The translations under genes were made by a program, and so were the position numbers. From the NCBI RefSeq assembly GCF_001424345.1, contig NZ_LMPF01000026.1, forward strand, positions 62,478 to 126,477: a stretch of DNA of 64,000 bases. Direction: 5' to 3'. Position 1 is the stretch's first letter; each line of letters begins with the position of its first letter. Below the pieces are notes generated by a model. It saw nothing but the letters and a program-made list of their open reading frames with translations, was not told the origin of the DNA and did not search any database. This document shows positions 18,183-26,665 of this stretch, piece after piece. Source of the stretch: Burkholderia sp. Leaf177 (GTDB lineage: Bacteria; Pseudomonadota; Gammaproteobacteria; Burkholderiales; Burkholderiaceae).

Positions 18183-18220
18183 ATACATACAGCAAAACTG
18201 TACAGTTTAGCTGTATGTAT
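18183..18220. promoter_or_regulatory. 38-bp near-perfect palindrome, candidate MarR operator
   Basis: Outer arms ATACATACAGC (18183-18193) and GCTGTATGTAT (18210-18220) flank a perfect 14-bp palindrome AAACTGTACAGTTT (18195-18208). Only the 18194/18209 pair is mismatched. There is no U-tract and it lies in a divergent promoter region, so an operator, probably two overlapping MarR sites, is more likely than a terminator. Confidence 0.75.
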
Positions 18221-18352
18221 ATTCTGGAAACACTGAGGCGAAAGGTCATCGGCACGCACTTGCTGCGGCCCAATATAATCGCGCATATCCAGCCGCCCTC
18301 AATGGACTTTGTGCCACGAAGACTGAGGCGGCGTTTTTACGAGGCAATATCG

Positions 18353-19141
18353 ATGATCGATGCAACAGCTGTCATCCATCCCACCGCGGTTATTGAAGAC
18401 GGGGCCGTCATCGGCGCCGGCGTTCGCATTGGTCCTTACTGCGTCATCGGCGAACACGCAGAGATCGGCGAGGGCACGATCCTCAAGTCCCACGTCATTG
18501 TGAGTGGCCATACGCGCATTGGCCGCGACAATACGATCTACCCCTTCGCCACCATCGGCGAAGACAACCAGGATCTGAAATACGCCGGAGAACCGACGCT
18601 GGTGGAAATAGGCGACCGGAACAAGATCCGCGAGAGCGTCACGATTCATCGAGGCACGGTTCAGGGCGGCGGTCTCACCAAGATCGGCAACGACAACCTG
18701 CTGATGGTCAACGCGCATATCGCGCACGATTGCGTTGTCGGCAATCATTGCATTCTGGCGAACAATGCAACGCTCGGCGGTCATGTGATCCTGGACGATT
18801 ACGTGATCATCGGCGGGATGTGCGCGGTTCACCAGTTCTGTGTGATCGGAGCACACGTCATGGTTGGCGGCTGTTCAGGCGTGGCGCAAGATGTGCCGCC
18901 GTTCGTCATTGCGCAGGGCAATCACGCTTCGCCGAATGGCGTGAACACAACGGGATTGCTGCGGCGCGGCTTCAGCAAGGAAGCAATCCAGGCGATCCGC
19001 AATGCTTACAAGGTGCTTTATAGAAGTGGAAATACGCTGGAGGAGGCGAAGCCGGAGATCGCCGAGATTGCAAAAGCCCACGCTGAAGTCCAGCCGTTCT
19101 ACGACTTTCTGGTCCGCTCGACTCGTGGGTTGATCCGATAA
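18353..19141 (+). CDS. lpxA: UDP-N-acetylglucosamine acyltransferase LpxA (orphan copy)
   Basis: A 262-residue protein, exactly the length of E. coli LpxA. A left-handed beta-helix of hexapeptide repeats covers residues 1-190, and a C-terminal helical part covers 200-262. The catalytic His falls at 125 (AHIAHDC), as in E. coli. The family transfers a 3-hydroxyacyl chain from ACP to UDP-GlcNAc, the first step of lipid A synthesis. ATG 18353 has GAGG upstream. It is not flanked by lpxD, fabZ or lpxB, where the housekeeping copy normally sits, so this is likely a second copy or a paralogue with altered chain length or sugar. It shares a divergent regulatory region with marR. Confidence 0.93.
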   Translation: MIDATAVIHPTAVIEDGAVIGAGVRIGPYCVIGEHAEIGEGTILKSHVIVSGHTRIGRDNTIYPFATIGEDNQDLKYAGEPTLVEIGDRNKIRESVTIHRGTVQGGGLTKIGNDNLLMVNAHIAHDCVVGNHCILANNATLGGHVILDDYVIIGGMCAVHQFCVIGAHVMVGGCSGVAQDVPPFVIAQGNHASPNGVNTTGLLRRGFSKEAIQAIRNAYKVLYRSGNTLEEAKPEIAEIAKAHAEVQPFYDFLVRSTRGLIR

Positions 19142-19260
19142 GTTCGAACCAGGAATTCGCGTTTTCGATCCGTCATGTCGATTTCCATGGTCTTCGTTCG
19201 TCGTCTTTATGGCGGAACGCGGCTCCACGCCGTATTCGCCGACACTGACAGGAGATTGCA

Positions 19261-19734
19261 ATGACGATTCAAAAGATCACGCCGTTTTTGTGGTACTCGA
19301 ACGAAGCTGAAGAGGCGGCCACGTTTTACGCCAGTATCTTTCCGGACTCGCGCGTCGTCCGGAAAACGGCGGTGACGAGCGCCGGATCCACGAAGCTCAT
19401 CGAGTTCGTCCTGTTCGGGCAACCCTTTTATGCCATGAGCTCGAGCGGAGGCGACCCGTTCAATCACGCCGTATCGTTCCTGGTCAACTGTGACAGCCAG
19501 GATGAAATCGATCGTTACTGGAACGCGTTTCTCGAAGGCGGCGGCTCGCCCGAAGCGTGCGGCTGGCTGAAGGACCGCTTCGGCGTTTCATGGCAAATCA
19601 TTCCGGGCGATCTCATCGACATGATGGCCGATACCGATCACGTAAAAGCCACGCGTGTTGCCGAAGCCATGATGAAAATGATCAAGTTCGATGCCGCCGC
19701 GCTGCGAGCCGCATATGCGGGAACGGCGGGTTGA
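19261..19734 (+). CDS. VOC-superfamily PhnB-like protein
   Basis: A 157-residue protein of the PhnB/3-demethylubiquinone methyltransferase-like VOC family. It has two beta-alpha-beta-beta-beta modules with conserved TPFLWYSNEAEEAATFYASIFPDS at the start and EACGWLKDRFGVSWQIIP near residue 100. AGGAGA precedes ATG 19261. Function is not defined for most members. It lies upstream of a LysR gene on the same strand, 103 bp apart. Confidence 0.9.
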   Translation: MTIQKITPFLWYSNEAEEAATFYASIFPDSRVVRKTAVTSAGSTKLIEFVLFGQPFYAMSSSGGDPFNHAVSFLVNCDSQDEIDRYWNAFLEGGGSPEACGWLKDRFGVSWQIIPGDLIDMMADTDHVKATRVAEAMMKMIKFDAAALRAAYAGTAG

Positions 19735-19837
19735 GCGGAAGGATCGAACGTCGCGGCGGCCTCGATGAAACGCTCCTGATAGCATGGCAATTTCAGATTG
19801 CCTCGGGCGGGCGTTAAATGACAGAAAGGAGCGCGCG

Positions 19838-20740
19838 GTGGACCGAATGACTGGAATGGAGACGTTCGTGTCCGTGGTCGAATCCGGATCGTTTTCGGCG
19901 GCGGCGAGACTGCTCGACATCGGGCAACCGGCGGTATCGAAGGCTATAGCGCAACTCGAAGAACGCCTGGGCGTGCGTTTGTTGCTCCGGTCAACGCGCG
20001 GCCTGACGCCAACCGAGGCCGGTCAAGCTTATTACGAGCACGCGAGACGCGCGATCGAACAAGCCGACGAAGCCGACTTCGCCGCCAAGGGCGCGGCAAG
20101 CAGGCTGGCCGGCCGGCTGAGGGTATCGGCGGCGGTCACTTTTGCCCGGCTTCACATCGTTCCCAGGCTGCCGATGTTTCTCGACGCCAATCCGGAACTT
20201 TGCATCGACATCATTCTCGACGATGAAAACGTCGACCTGCTTGAACGCGGCGTCGATGTCGCCCTGAGAATGGGCGCGCTGGACGACTCGACCATGACCG
20301 CGCGCAAGATCGGCACGAGCGCGCGCCGGGTGTTCGGTACGCCCGCGTACTTCGCCAAGGCGGGCAAACCACTGACGCCGGCCGACTTGTCTTCTCATCA
20401 GGCCGTTGTTTACGAGCAAGGTGGCGGCGGGTCGGCCTGGTCGTTCGTTCGCGACGCAGCGGAGACTTCCGTGGTGGTTTCCGGGCGCGTACGGGTTACG
20501 GCTGCGGAGGGCGTGCGGGCGGCCGTGCTTGCCGACATGGGCCTCGCCGTCACCTCCGAGTGGATGCTGGCGCCCGAGCTTGCAAGTGGCGAGGTGATTA
20601 CCGTGCTCGACGACTGGAGCCTTCCCGGCGTCGATTTGTGGGCGCTCTTTCCTACCGGGCGCATGGCAAGCGCCAAAGCAAGGGCGTTCGTTGCTTTCGT
20701 AGAAGAAACGCTGGCCGGCGTGGAGTCGCGCGTGGCCTGA
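19838..20740 (+). CDS. LysR-family regulator
   Basis: A 300-residue LTTR. The N-terminal wHTH (about 6-65) includes SFSAAARLLDIGQPAVSKAIAQLEERLG and the rest is a periplasmic-binding-like effector domain. I chose GTG 19838 because AAAGGAG lies 6 nt upstream; ATG 19847 is the alternative. It belongs to the CrgA/DsdC-like group that often controls adjacent oxidoreductases. No divergent partner is present; it is convergent with the peroxiredoxin-like gene. Confidence 0.92.
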   Translation: MDRMTGMETFVSVVESGSFSAAARLLDIGQPAVSKAIAQLEERLGVRLLLRSTRGLTPTEAGQAYYEHARRAIEQADEADFAAKGAASRLAGRLRVSAAVTFARLHIVPRLPMFLDANPELCIDIILDDENVDLLERGVDVALRMGALDDSTMTARKIGTSARRVFGTPAYFAKAGKPLTPADLSSHQAVVYEQGGGGSAWSFVRDAAETSVVVSGRVRVTAAEGVRAAVLADMGLAVTSEWMLAPELASGEVITVLDDWSLPGVDLWALFPTGRMASAKARAFVAFVEETLAGVESRVA

Positions 20741-20793
20741 TGTGATGCCGGGCCAACGCGCACAGTTTCTGTCGACTGTATTTTGGAACCTTT

Positions 20794-21477
20794 CTAGCCC
20801 AGCTTGGCCGCCGCGACGGTTTGCTGGCGGAGCACCGGAAGCATGTCCTCGGGTTCAGGCCGATGCGTATAGTCCGGGTTGACCTCGGCATAAAGAATCG
20901 TGCCGTCTTGTCCGATCACGTAACGTGCGGGCATCGGCAAGGTCCAGCTGCCGTCGCCATTGAACGCGGGGAGATCGTTCTTCAGCGCCTTGTAGAGATC
21001 CACCAGATAGCCGGGAAGTTCGAACCGGATGCCGAAGGCAGCGGCCACGTCGTTATGTGTATCGGTCAGGATCGGGAAGCTCAGATTATTGGTTCGAACG
21101 GACTTGCGGCTATTGACCGCGTTCTGGGGTGAAATGGCAACCAGACTGGCGCCGTGCTCCTTGAAAGCGCCTAGCGATGCTTCCAGCGCCTGCAATTCGA
21201 GGTTGCAATAAGGGCACCACGCTCCCCGATAAAAGCTCACCACCAGCGGCCCTTTCTCAAGCAATGCCGCCGATGAAACCAGTTCGCCCTCCGAATCATT
21301 GAGCGTGAAAGCCGGCGCAATGTAGCCGGCTTTCAACGCATTGCGTGCCTGGCCGGATGCAACGAGTTCGGCCGTGGCCCGTTCCATCACCGGATGAATT
21401 TCCGGCGGCGCGAAGTACGGCGCTTTGCCGCCTTTGAAGTCAGCCTTGAAAGCGTCGAGTTTTTCCTGAAGCGACAT
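20794..21477 (-). CDS. Peroxiredoxin-like (AhpC/TSA) protein
   Basis: A 227-residue thioredoxin-fold protein. The active-site region is SFYRGAWCPYCNLELQALEA (about 80-99) with two cysteines in CPYC, which differs from classical AhpC (TxxC) and fits the AhpC/TSA peroxiredoxin-like group. An N-terminal helical extension of about 50 residues precedes the domain. It shares a divergent promoter region with the SDR-ArsR pair. Probable role: thiol peroxidase or disulfide reductase. Confidence 0.9.
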   Translation of the reverse strand: MSLQEKLDAFKADFKGGKAPYFAPPEIHPVMERATAELVASGQARNALKAGYIAPAFTLNDSEGELVSSAALLEKGPLVVSFYRGAWCPYCNLELQALEASLGAFKEHGASLVAISPQNAVNSRKSVRTNNLSFPILTDTHNDVAAAFGIRFELPGYLVDLYKALKNDLPAFNGDGSWTLPMPARYVIGQDGTILYAEVNPDYTHRPEPEDMLPVLRQQTVAAAKLG

Positions 21478-21575
21478 GAATACCCCTTACTGGTTGAGTT
21501 GACGATCTGCTTGCGACGGATCAAATCATCTTCCGTGCTCATCTGGTCCGGAAGAGATCTCGAACACATAAGGTT

Positions 21576-21592
21576 TATTCCGCAACGGAATA
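21576..21592. promoter_or_regulatory. Perfect 17-bp dyad, candidate ArsR-family operator
   Basis: TATTCCG-CAA-CGGAATA, perfect 7-bp arms, in the 261-bp divergent gap between the peroxiredoxin-like and SDR genes. The ArsR-type regulator encoded after the SDR is the most likely binder; this is inference. Confidence 0.5.
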
Positions 21593-21738
21593 GGGATTCA
21601 TCGAGCGTCATTTATTCTCGCCTGGAATTCACGTTATTCGAAAGCGTGCGTAGCCGTTCCCAAACGAACCCGATAACTTTGTCGCGGGGTCGGGCATGAC
21701 TGCCCGGCACACATACAACGTTCTCATTGGGAAACATC

Positions 21739-22488
21739 ATGTCCAGGTTAGAAGGCAAGGTTGCGGTCATCACCGGCGGCAGCAGCGGTATCGGTTTCGC
21801 GACGGCGAAGCGGTTTGTCGAAGAAGGCGCATTCGTTTTCATCACGGGACGGCGGCAGGCAGAACTCGATAAAGCCGTTGAAGCCATCGGCCGGAATGTC
21901 GTTGCGGTTCAGGGCGACGTCACCAATCAGGACGATCTCGATCGGCTGATTGCGAAGGTCAGGGAAACCAAGGGCGTGATCGACGTGCTGTTCGCAAACT
22001 CGGGGTTTATCGAACTTCAGAGCATCGATCAGATCAGCCCGGAACATTTCGATAAAACCTTCGGCATCAACACGAAAGGTCTGTTGTTCACGGTACAGAA
22101 AGCGTTGCCGCTGATGGGCCGAGGCGGGTCGATCATCCTCGCTTCGTCAATCGCCAATGTGAAGGCGATCGCGTCTTATGCTGCGTACAGTGCGTCGAAA
22201 GCGGCGGTCCGCTCATTTGCGCGGACCTGGACGCTCGAACTCAAGGACCGCGGAATTCGCGTCAATACGTTGAGCCCGGGCCCGGTGGATACGCCGATCA
22301 TCGACTCGCAATTCGAGACGAAGGAGGAGTCGGACAAGCTGCGCGAAACCTTCGCGCAAGCCATTCCGCTTGGCCGCATGGGGCGCCCGGAGGAGCTTGC
22401 CGCCGCAGCGCTGTTCCTCGCGTCGGACGACAGTAGCTTCGTGGCGGGAATCGATCTTCCCGTCGACGGCGGCATGGCTCAGATTTGA
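21739..22488 (+). CDS. Short-chain dehydrogenase/reductase
   Basis: A 249-residue classical SDR. NAD(P)-binding GGSSGIGFA (about 12-20), NSG in place of NAG (about 88), a catalytic Ser in LASSIAN, Y-x-x-x-K in YSASKAA, and the C-terminal SSFVAGIDLPVDGGMAQI. I chose ATG 21739 as giving the usual N-terminus (MSRLEGKVAVITGG). It is followed after 55 bp by an ArsR-family gene and is probably repressed by it. Substrate is unknown. Confidence 0.93.
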   Translation: MSRLEGKVAVITGGSSGIGFATAKRFVEEGAFVFITGRRQAELDKAVEAIGRNVVAVQGDVTNQDDLDRLIAKVRETKGVIDVLFANSGFIELQSIDQISPEHFDKTFGINTKGLLFTVQKALPLMGRGGSIILASSIANVKAIASYAAYSASKAAVRSFARTWTLELKDRGIRVNTLSPGPVDTPIIDSQFETKEESDKLRETFAQAIPLGRMGRPEELAAAALFLASDDSSFVAGIDLPVDGGMAQI

Positions 22489-22543
22489 GCAACGCACTGA
22501 CCACGCGGCCAATCGAACACGGCCAACACGGCGAACAATAAGC

Positions 22544-22831
22544 ATGGACGCAGACGCCAGGATGCTCGCGTTGGCCGCTATCGCGCACACGTCGCGAATG
22601 GCTGTTTTCAAAGTACTTTCGACGGCGGGGCCGCAAGGGATGTCTGCGGGCGAGATCTCTGAAAAGCTGGGCATTGTTCCGTCCAGCCTGTCTTTTCACC
22701 TAAAGGACATGGCGCGCGCGAATCTCGTATTCGCGCGCCGCGAGCGGACGTTCATCTACTACTCTGCGAACTCCGATGCAATTCGTGAGGTCATCTGTTT
22801 TCTCAGCGAAAATTGCCTCGCCGGGACATGA
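22544..22831 (+). CDS. ArsR-family regulator
   Basis: A 95-residue winged-helix protein with GEISEKLGIVPSSLSFHLKDM. It is clearly similar to the arsH-linked ArsR in this window (shared PSSLSFHLKD and FL-x-ENC) but ends at ENCLAGT and lacks the extra C-terminal cysteine cluster, so it probably senses something other than arsenite. It sits 55 bp after the SDR gene, likely in one operon. Confidence 0.9.
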   Translation: MDADARMLALAAIAHTSRMAVFKVLSTAGPQGMSAGEISEKLGIVPSSLSFHLKDMARANLVFARRERTFIYYSANSDAIREVICFLSENCLAGT

Positions 22832-22835
22832 CCGT

Positions 22836-23240
22836 TCAGCTTTCGGCGCTCTCCGGCAGCTTCGCGATCACCTTGATCTCGAACTGAAACCCGTACAGCC
22901 AGGTCACGCCGACCGCGGTCAGCGTCGGGTGCGGCGCGTCGCCCCAAAACTCGGGCACGACTTCCCAGATCGCCTCGAAGTTCGAGTCGGGATCGACCAT
23001 AAAAACCGTTACGTCGACCACGTCGTCGAACGTGCAGCCGGCTGCCGCGAGGATCGCGTTCAGGGTACCGAACGCGCGCCTGACCTGCGACGTGAGTTCG
23101 GGTTCTGGCGAGCCGTCCTCGCGGCTGCCGACTTGCCCCGATACGAACAGAAAACCATTGGACCGGATCGCCGGCGAATAGCGATTGCGGTCGTAAAGCG
23201 CCCGACGTCCGGCAGGAAAAACCACGTTACGCGTTGCCAT
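22836..23240 (-). CDS. RidA/YjgF-family protein lacking the canonical catalytic Arg
   Basis: A 134-residue trimer-type RidA-fold protein (SNGFLFVSGQVG, VRRAFGTLNAILAAAG). GGAGG lies 6 nt before ATG 23240. At the position of E. coli RidA Arg105 (ARS) this protein reads TLT, so imine deaminase activity is doubtful and it belongs with the non-canonical Rid subfamilies. It is divergent from a LysR gene across a 19-bp dyad and likely under its control. Confidence 0.88.
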   Translation of the reverse strand: MATRNVVFPAGRRALYDRNRYSPAIRSNGFLFVSGQVGSREDGSPEPELTSQVRRAFGTLNAILAAAGCTFDDVVDVTVFMVDPDSNFEAIWEVVPEFWGDAPHPTLTAVGVTWLYGFQFEIKVIAKLPESAES

Positions 23241-23339
23241 CGGTTACCTCCATGAGTGGGTCGGAATTAACCCGTAATCACAATGAAAGAACTTTAGGGA
23301 ATCGCCTCGTTCAGATAAACCGGGATGTTTGGCCATCAC

Positions 23340-23358
23340 TGTTTGTAGAATGCAAACA
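23340..23358. promoter_or_regulatory. LysR-type dyad (TGTTTG-7-CAAACA)
   Basis: Perfect 6-bp arms with the T-N11-A spacing of LysR boxes, 28 bp upstream of the LysR start and within the divergent gap to the RidA-like gene. Confidence 0.55.
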
Positions 23359-23386
23359 ATCGCCGAACATTCGGGAGCGTGGATAG

Positions 23387-24331
23387 ATGGACCGTTTCGA
23401 TGCAATGCAGGCATTCGCCCGAGTGGTGGAATCGGGCAGCTTCACGAAAGCAGCGGAAACGCTGCACATGAGCAAGACCAGCGTGACGCAGCTCGTGCAG
23501 CAACTCGAAGCGCGGTTGCGCGTACGCCTCCTCAACCGCACCACGCGCCGGGTCAATGTGACCGCGGACGGCGCCGTCTATTACGAGCGCGTGGTGCGTC
23601 TGCTCGCCGATATGGACGACGCCGAAACGGGCCTGTCGAGCGCGTCGGTATCTCCACGAGGCCGGTTGCGGGTTGACGTGCCCAGTCCGCTCGCACGCAT
23701 GATCCTGGTGCCGGCCATGCCCGCATTCCACGCGCAGTACCCCGACATCCAGCTCGACATGGGCGTGAGCGACCGCACGGTGGATCTGATCGGAGAGACT
23801 GTGGATTGTGTCGTGCGCGGCGGCGAGATCACGGATCAATCGTTGATTGCGCGGCGCGTAGGGGATCTGCAACTCGGCGTTTTTGCGTCGCCGGCTTATC
23901 TGGAACGCGCGGGTACGCCGTCACATCCGCGGGAACTGGAGGATACGCATCACCGAATCGTGGGATTTCTTTGGGCGCGGACCGGCAAGGCGTTTCCGTA
24001 CGCCATGCGTCTTATGGGGAACGACGCAAGCGAAACCGAAACCATCAAGGTGCAAGGCCGCTACGTGCTCGCGGTCGATGACGGCAACGCCTATCTCGCG
24101 GCGGGCCTTGCCGGCATGGGCGTGCTTTGGCTACCGGAATACATGTCGAAGGAACACGTGGCGCGCGGCGAACTGATACCGCTGTTCGAAGACTGGCGCC
24201 TCGATCCCATGCCGCTATACATCGCGTTCCCGCCGAACCGGCATGTCAGCACCAAGCTGCGTGTTTTCATCGATTGGGTCGCCGGGCTGATGGCGCTCCA
24301 TGCGCCTCTCGCCAGCCCGCGCGATGCGTGA
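23387..24331 (+). CDS. LysR-family regulator
   Basis: A 314-residue LTTR of the CrgA-like group. It has wHTH SFTKAAETLHMSKTSVTQLVQQLEARL (about 18-44) and effector-domain motifs RLRVDVPSPLARMILVPAMP and LYIAFPPNRHVSTKLRVFIDW. It is divergent from the RidA-like gene. Its stop abuts the stop of dgdA (24331/24332) in a convergent arrangement with no room for a separate terminator. Confidence 0.93.
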   Translation: MDRFDAMQAFARVVESGSFTKAAETLHMSKTSVTQLVQQLEARLRVRLLNRTTRRVNVTADGAVYYERVVRLLADMDDAETGLSSASVSPRGRLRVDVPSPLARMILVPAMPAFHAQYPDIQLDMGVSDRTVDLIGETVDCVVRGGEITDQSLIARRVGDLQLGVFASPAYLERAGTPSHPRELEDTHHRIVGFLWARTGKAFPYAMRLMGNDASETETIKVQGRYVLAVDDGNAYLAAGLAGMGVLWLPEYMSKEHVARGELIPLFEDWRLDPMPLYIAFPPNRHVSTKLRVFIDWVAGLMALHAPLASPRDA

Positions 24332-25633
24332 TTACAGCGATCGTTCTATTGCTTGGCCGAGCAGATCGAGACCGAGATCGATTTCATCGTCGCTCACAGT
24401 CAGCGGCGGCGCGATCCTGAACACGCCGCCCATGCCAGGCAGTTGCACGATGTTCATGCTGAGCCCCAGATTCATGCACTCGCGCGTGATCTTGGCGCCG
24501 AGCCCATCGGCCGGTTCCTTCGTGCGTCGATCCTTGACGATTTCCATGCCGAGAAGCAGCCCGCGCCCGCGAATATCGCCGATGCAATCAAACCGATCCA
24601 TCAAGCCGGAAAGCCCGCGCCTGAGCCGGTCGCCCATCACGTTCGCGCGTGCCACCAGTCCCTCGCGCTCGACCACGTCCAGCACGCGCAGGCCGATGGC
24701 GGCCGGCAGCGGATCGGAGACGTGCGTGGTATAGAACAGGTAGCCAAGTTCGTGCGCGCGTTCCTCGATTGCGGCGGACGTCACGACGGCCGCGAGCGGC
24801 AGACCCGCGCCGAGCGTCTTCGATAACGTGAGGATGTCGGGCGTGATGCCATCGCGCTCGCACGCGAACATGGTGCCCGTCCGGCCAACGCCGGTTTGCG
24901 CTTCATCGAGGATCAGCAGCATGCCGCGCTCCTCGCATTTGCGTTTCAGCGCGGCCATGTAGCCCGGCGGCAGTTCGATGATCCCGCCCGAACTGAGAAT
25001 AGGCTCTGCAATAAACGCCGCGAGATTGCCGCTGGACTGGCGATCGATGAGATCGAACGCGTAGTCCAGTTCGGCGAGATAGTCGTATTCGCCGTTGCGC
25101 TCAAAACGCGGCCGATACAAAAACGGCGCCGGAATTGCGTACGAGCCGACCGCCGCCGGACCGACACCTTTGCGGCCCGCGCTGTAGGTCGCGGACGCCG
25201 CGTTTCCCGTCATGCCGTGCCAGGATTGCGCAAAACCCACGACTTCATATTTGCCCGTGACCAGTTTCGCCATGCGAATGGCTGCCTCGTTCGATTCCGC
25301 GCCGGTGCTGAGCAACAGCGCGCGGTCGAGGCCGTCCGGCGTGATATCGGCGAGGCGCTTGGCGAGATCGACTACCGGCCGCGAGAGCATTCCGCTGAAG
25401 AGATGGTCGAGCTTGCCGGCGTATTCGCTGATGACCGACACGATCTCCGGATGGCTATGCCCAAGCACCGCGCTCATTTGCCCCGATGTGAAATCGAGGA
25501 TCGCGCGACCGTCGGCGTCATAGACAAAACTCCCCTTGGCGCGCTCGATGATCATCGGCTCGAAGGTGCCGCCGTAGCGGATGAGGTGATGTCTGGCGTT
25601 ATGCCAGAAGGTTGCATCGTCGTTTCGGGACAC
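24332..25633 (-). CDS. dgdA: 2,2-dialkylglycine decarboxylase
   Basis: A 433-residue fold-type I PLP enzyme that decarboxylates 2,2-dialkylglycines (for example 2-aminoisobutyrate) and transaminates pyruvate. Length and residue numbering match the B. cepacia enzyme: Gln52, Trp138, Asp243 and the PLP Lys272 (TLSKTLGAG) fall at the expected positions. The start is GTG 25633 with AAGGAG 7 nt upstream. It is divergent from dgdR, as in B. cepacia. It allows use of Aib, a component of fungal peptaibols, as carbon and nitrogen source. Confidence 0.96.
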   Translation of the reverse strand: MSRNDDATFWHNARHHLIRYGGTFEPMIIERAKGSFVYDADGRAILDFTSGQMSAVLGHSHPEIVSVISEYAGKLDHLFSGMLSRPVVDLAKRLADITPDGLDRALLLSTGAESNEAAIRMAKLVTGKYEVVGFAQSWHGMTGNAASATYSAGRKGVGPAAVGSYAIPAPFLYRPRFERNGEYDYLAELDYAFDLIDRQSSGNLAAFIAEPILSSGGIIELPPGYMAALKRKCEERGMLLILDEAQTGVGRTGTMFACERDGITPDILTLSKTLGAGLPLAAVVTSAAIEERAHELGYLFYTTHVSDPLPAAIGLRVLDVVEREGLVARANVMGDRLRRGLSGLMDRFDCIGDIRGRGLLLGMEIVKDRRTKEPADGLGAKITRECMNLGLSMNIVQLPGMGGVFRIAPPLTVSDDEIDLGLDLLGQAIERSL

Positions 25634-25714
25634 CGGGCTGCTCCTTGGCGGATGGCAAATCGAGGGAATACCTGCGAGGGAATAGCTTGCAGTCTAGTTC
25701 GCTCTCTGGTTTCA

Positions 25715-25732
25715 TAGAATCGAATAGTTCTA
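25715..25732. promoter_or_regulatory. Dyad at dgdA/dgdR divergent promoter
   Basis: TAGAA-8-TTCTA abuts the dgdR start codon in the 99-bp divergent gap. Its position suits a DgdR autorepression site. It also hints that the true dgdR start may be slightly downstream. Confidence 0.45.
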
Positions 25733-26617
25733 ATGGAAGATAGAAGTGAGCCTTATACCTTGAGCCTTTCACTCGAAATCGATCTGCTGCGCTCCTTTAC
25801 GGTCATCGCCGAAGTCCGGGCGTTCAGCCGCGCGGCCAGCCGGATTGGCCGAACCCAGTCCGCGCTGAGCCAGCAGATGAAGCGCCTCGAAGAAATCGTC
25901 GATCAACCGCTGTTCCAGCGCACCGGCCGAGGCGTGGTGCTGACCAATCCGGGCGAACGCTTGTTGATTCACGCCCAGCGCATTCTGCGATTGCACGACG
26001 AGGCAATGGCCGATCTGTCCGGCAAAGGGTTGTCCGGAACGATCCGCTTTGGCTGCCCCGACGACTACGCCGCCGTTTTCCTGCCGCAGTTGCTGCGTCA
26101 GTTTGCGAGCCAGCATCCGCACGCACTGGTGGAGGTCGTGTGCGCGCCCACGCCGCGATTGCTCGAACAACTGGAGATGCACGCGCTGGACCTCGCGATG
26201 ATCTCGTTGCCGGAAAATGTGGCGAACGACGGCATCATTCGACGTGAACCGCTCGTTTGGGTCGGTTATCCCGGGCTGGATGCCTCGCACTTCGACCCGC
26301 TGCCGCTGGCGCTTTCCGACCCGGACACGCTCGATCACGTTGCGGCTTGCGAAGCGCTTCAACGCGCGGGCAGGGCGTATCGCATTGCTTATGCAAGCAG
26401 CAGTCTTGCCGGCCTCACGGCGCTGGTCCGATCGGGACAGGCCGTGGCCGTCATCACGCAGACCGCCGTTGCGCCGGATCTAAGCATCCTCAATGGCGAT
26501 CCTGCGCTGCCCGCATTGCCGGGCATCGGCATCACGCTCAAGTTCGAGCGCGCGCGCCCGTCGCACTTGACCAAGGTTTTCGCCGATCACATCAGGATCA
26601 CGCTGCCCTTGTTATGA
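25733..26617 (+). CDS. dgdR: LysR-family repressor DgdR
   Basis: A 294-residue LTTR with wHTH AFSRAASRIGRTQSALSQQMKRLE (about 30-53), divergent from dgdA as the known repressor DgdR of B. cepacia. The first ten or so residues before LSLEIDLLRSF look non-conserved and the ATG directly follows an operator-like dyad, so a downstream TTG start is possible. Expected role: repression of dgdA, relieved by 2,2-dialkylglycines. Confidence 0.85.
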   Translation: MEDRSEPYTLSLSLEIDLLRSFTVIAEVRAFSRAASRIGRTQSALSQQMKRLEEIVDQPLFQRTGRGVVLTNPGERLLIHAQRILRLHDEAMADLSGKGLSGTIRFGCPDDYAAVFLPQLLRQFASQHPHALVEVVCAPTPRLLEQLEMHALDLAMISLPENVANDGIIRREPLVWVGYPGLDASHFDPLPLALSDPDTLDHVAACEALQRAGRAYRIAYASSSLAGLTALVRSGQAVAVITQTAVAPDLSILNGDPALPALPGIGITLKFERARPSHLTKVFADHIRITLPLL

Positions 26618-26635
26618 AACAACGCGCGCGGCTTG

Positions 26636-26665
26636 GATCAGATCAGATCAGATCAAATCAAATCA
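26636..26665. repeat. Pentanucleotide tandem repeat (GATCA)4(AATCA)2
   Basis: Six 5-bp units between two convergent genes; the last unit overlaps the stop codon of the SDR gene (26663-26665). A simple repeat prone to copy-number change. Confidence 0.85.

Noticed and set aside
18183..18220. Palindrome read as a terminator
   Set aside because: It lies between divergent starts, not after genes, and has no T-run.
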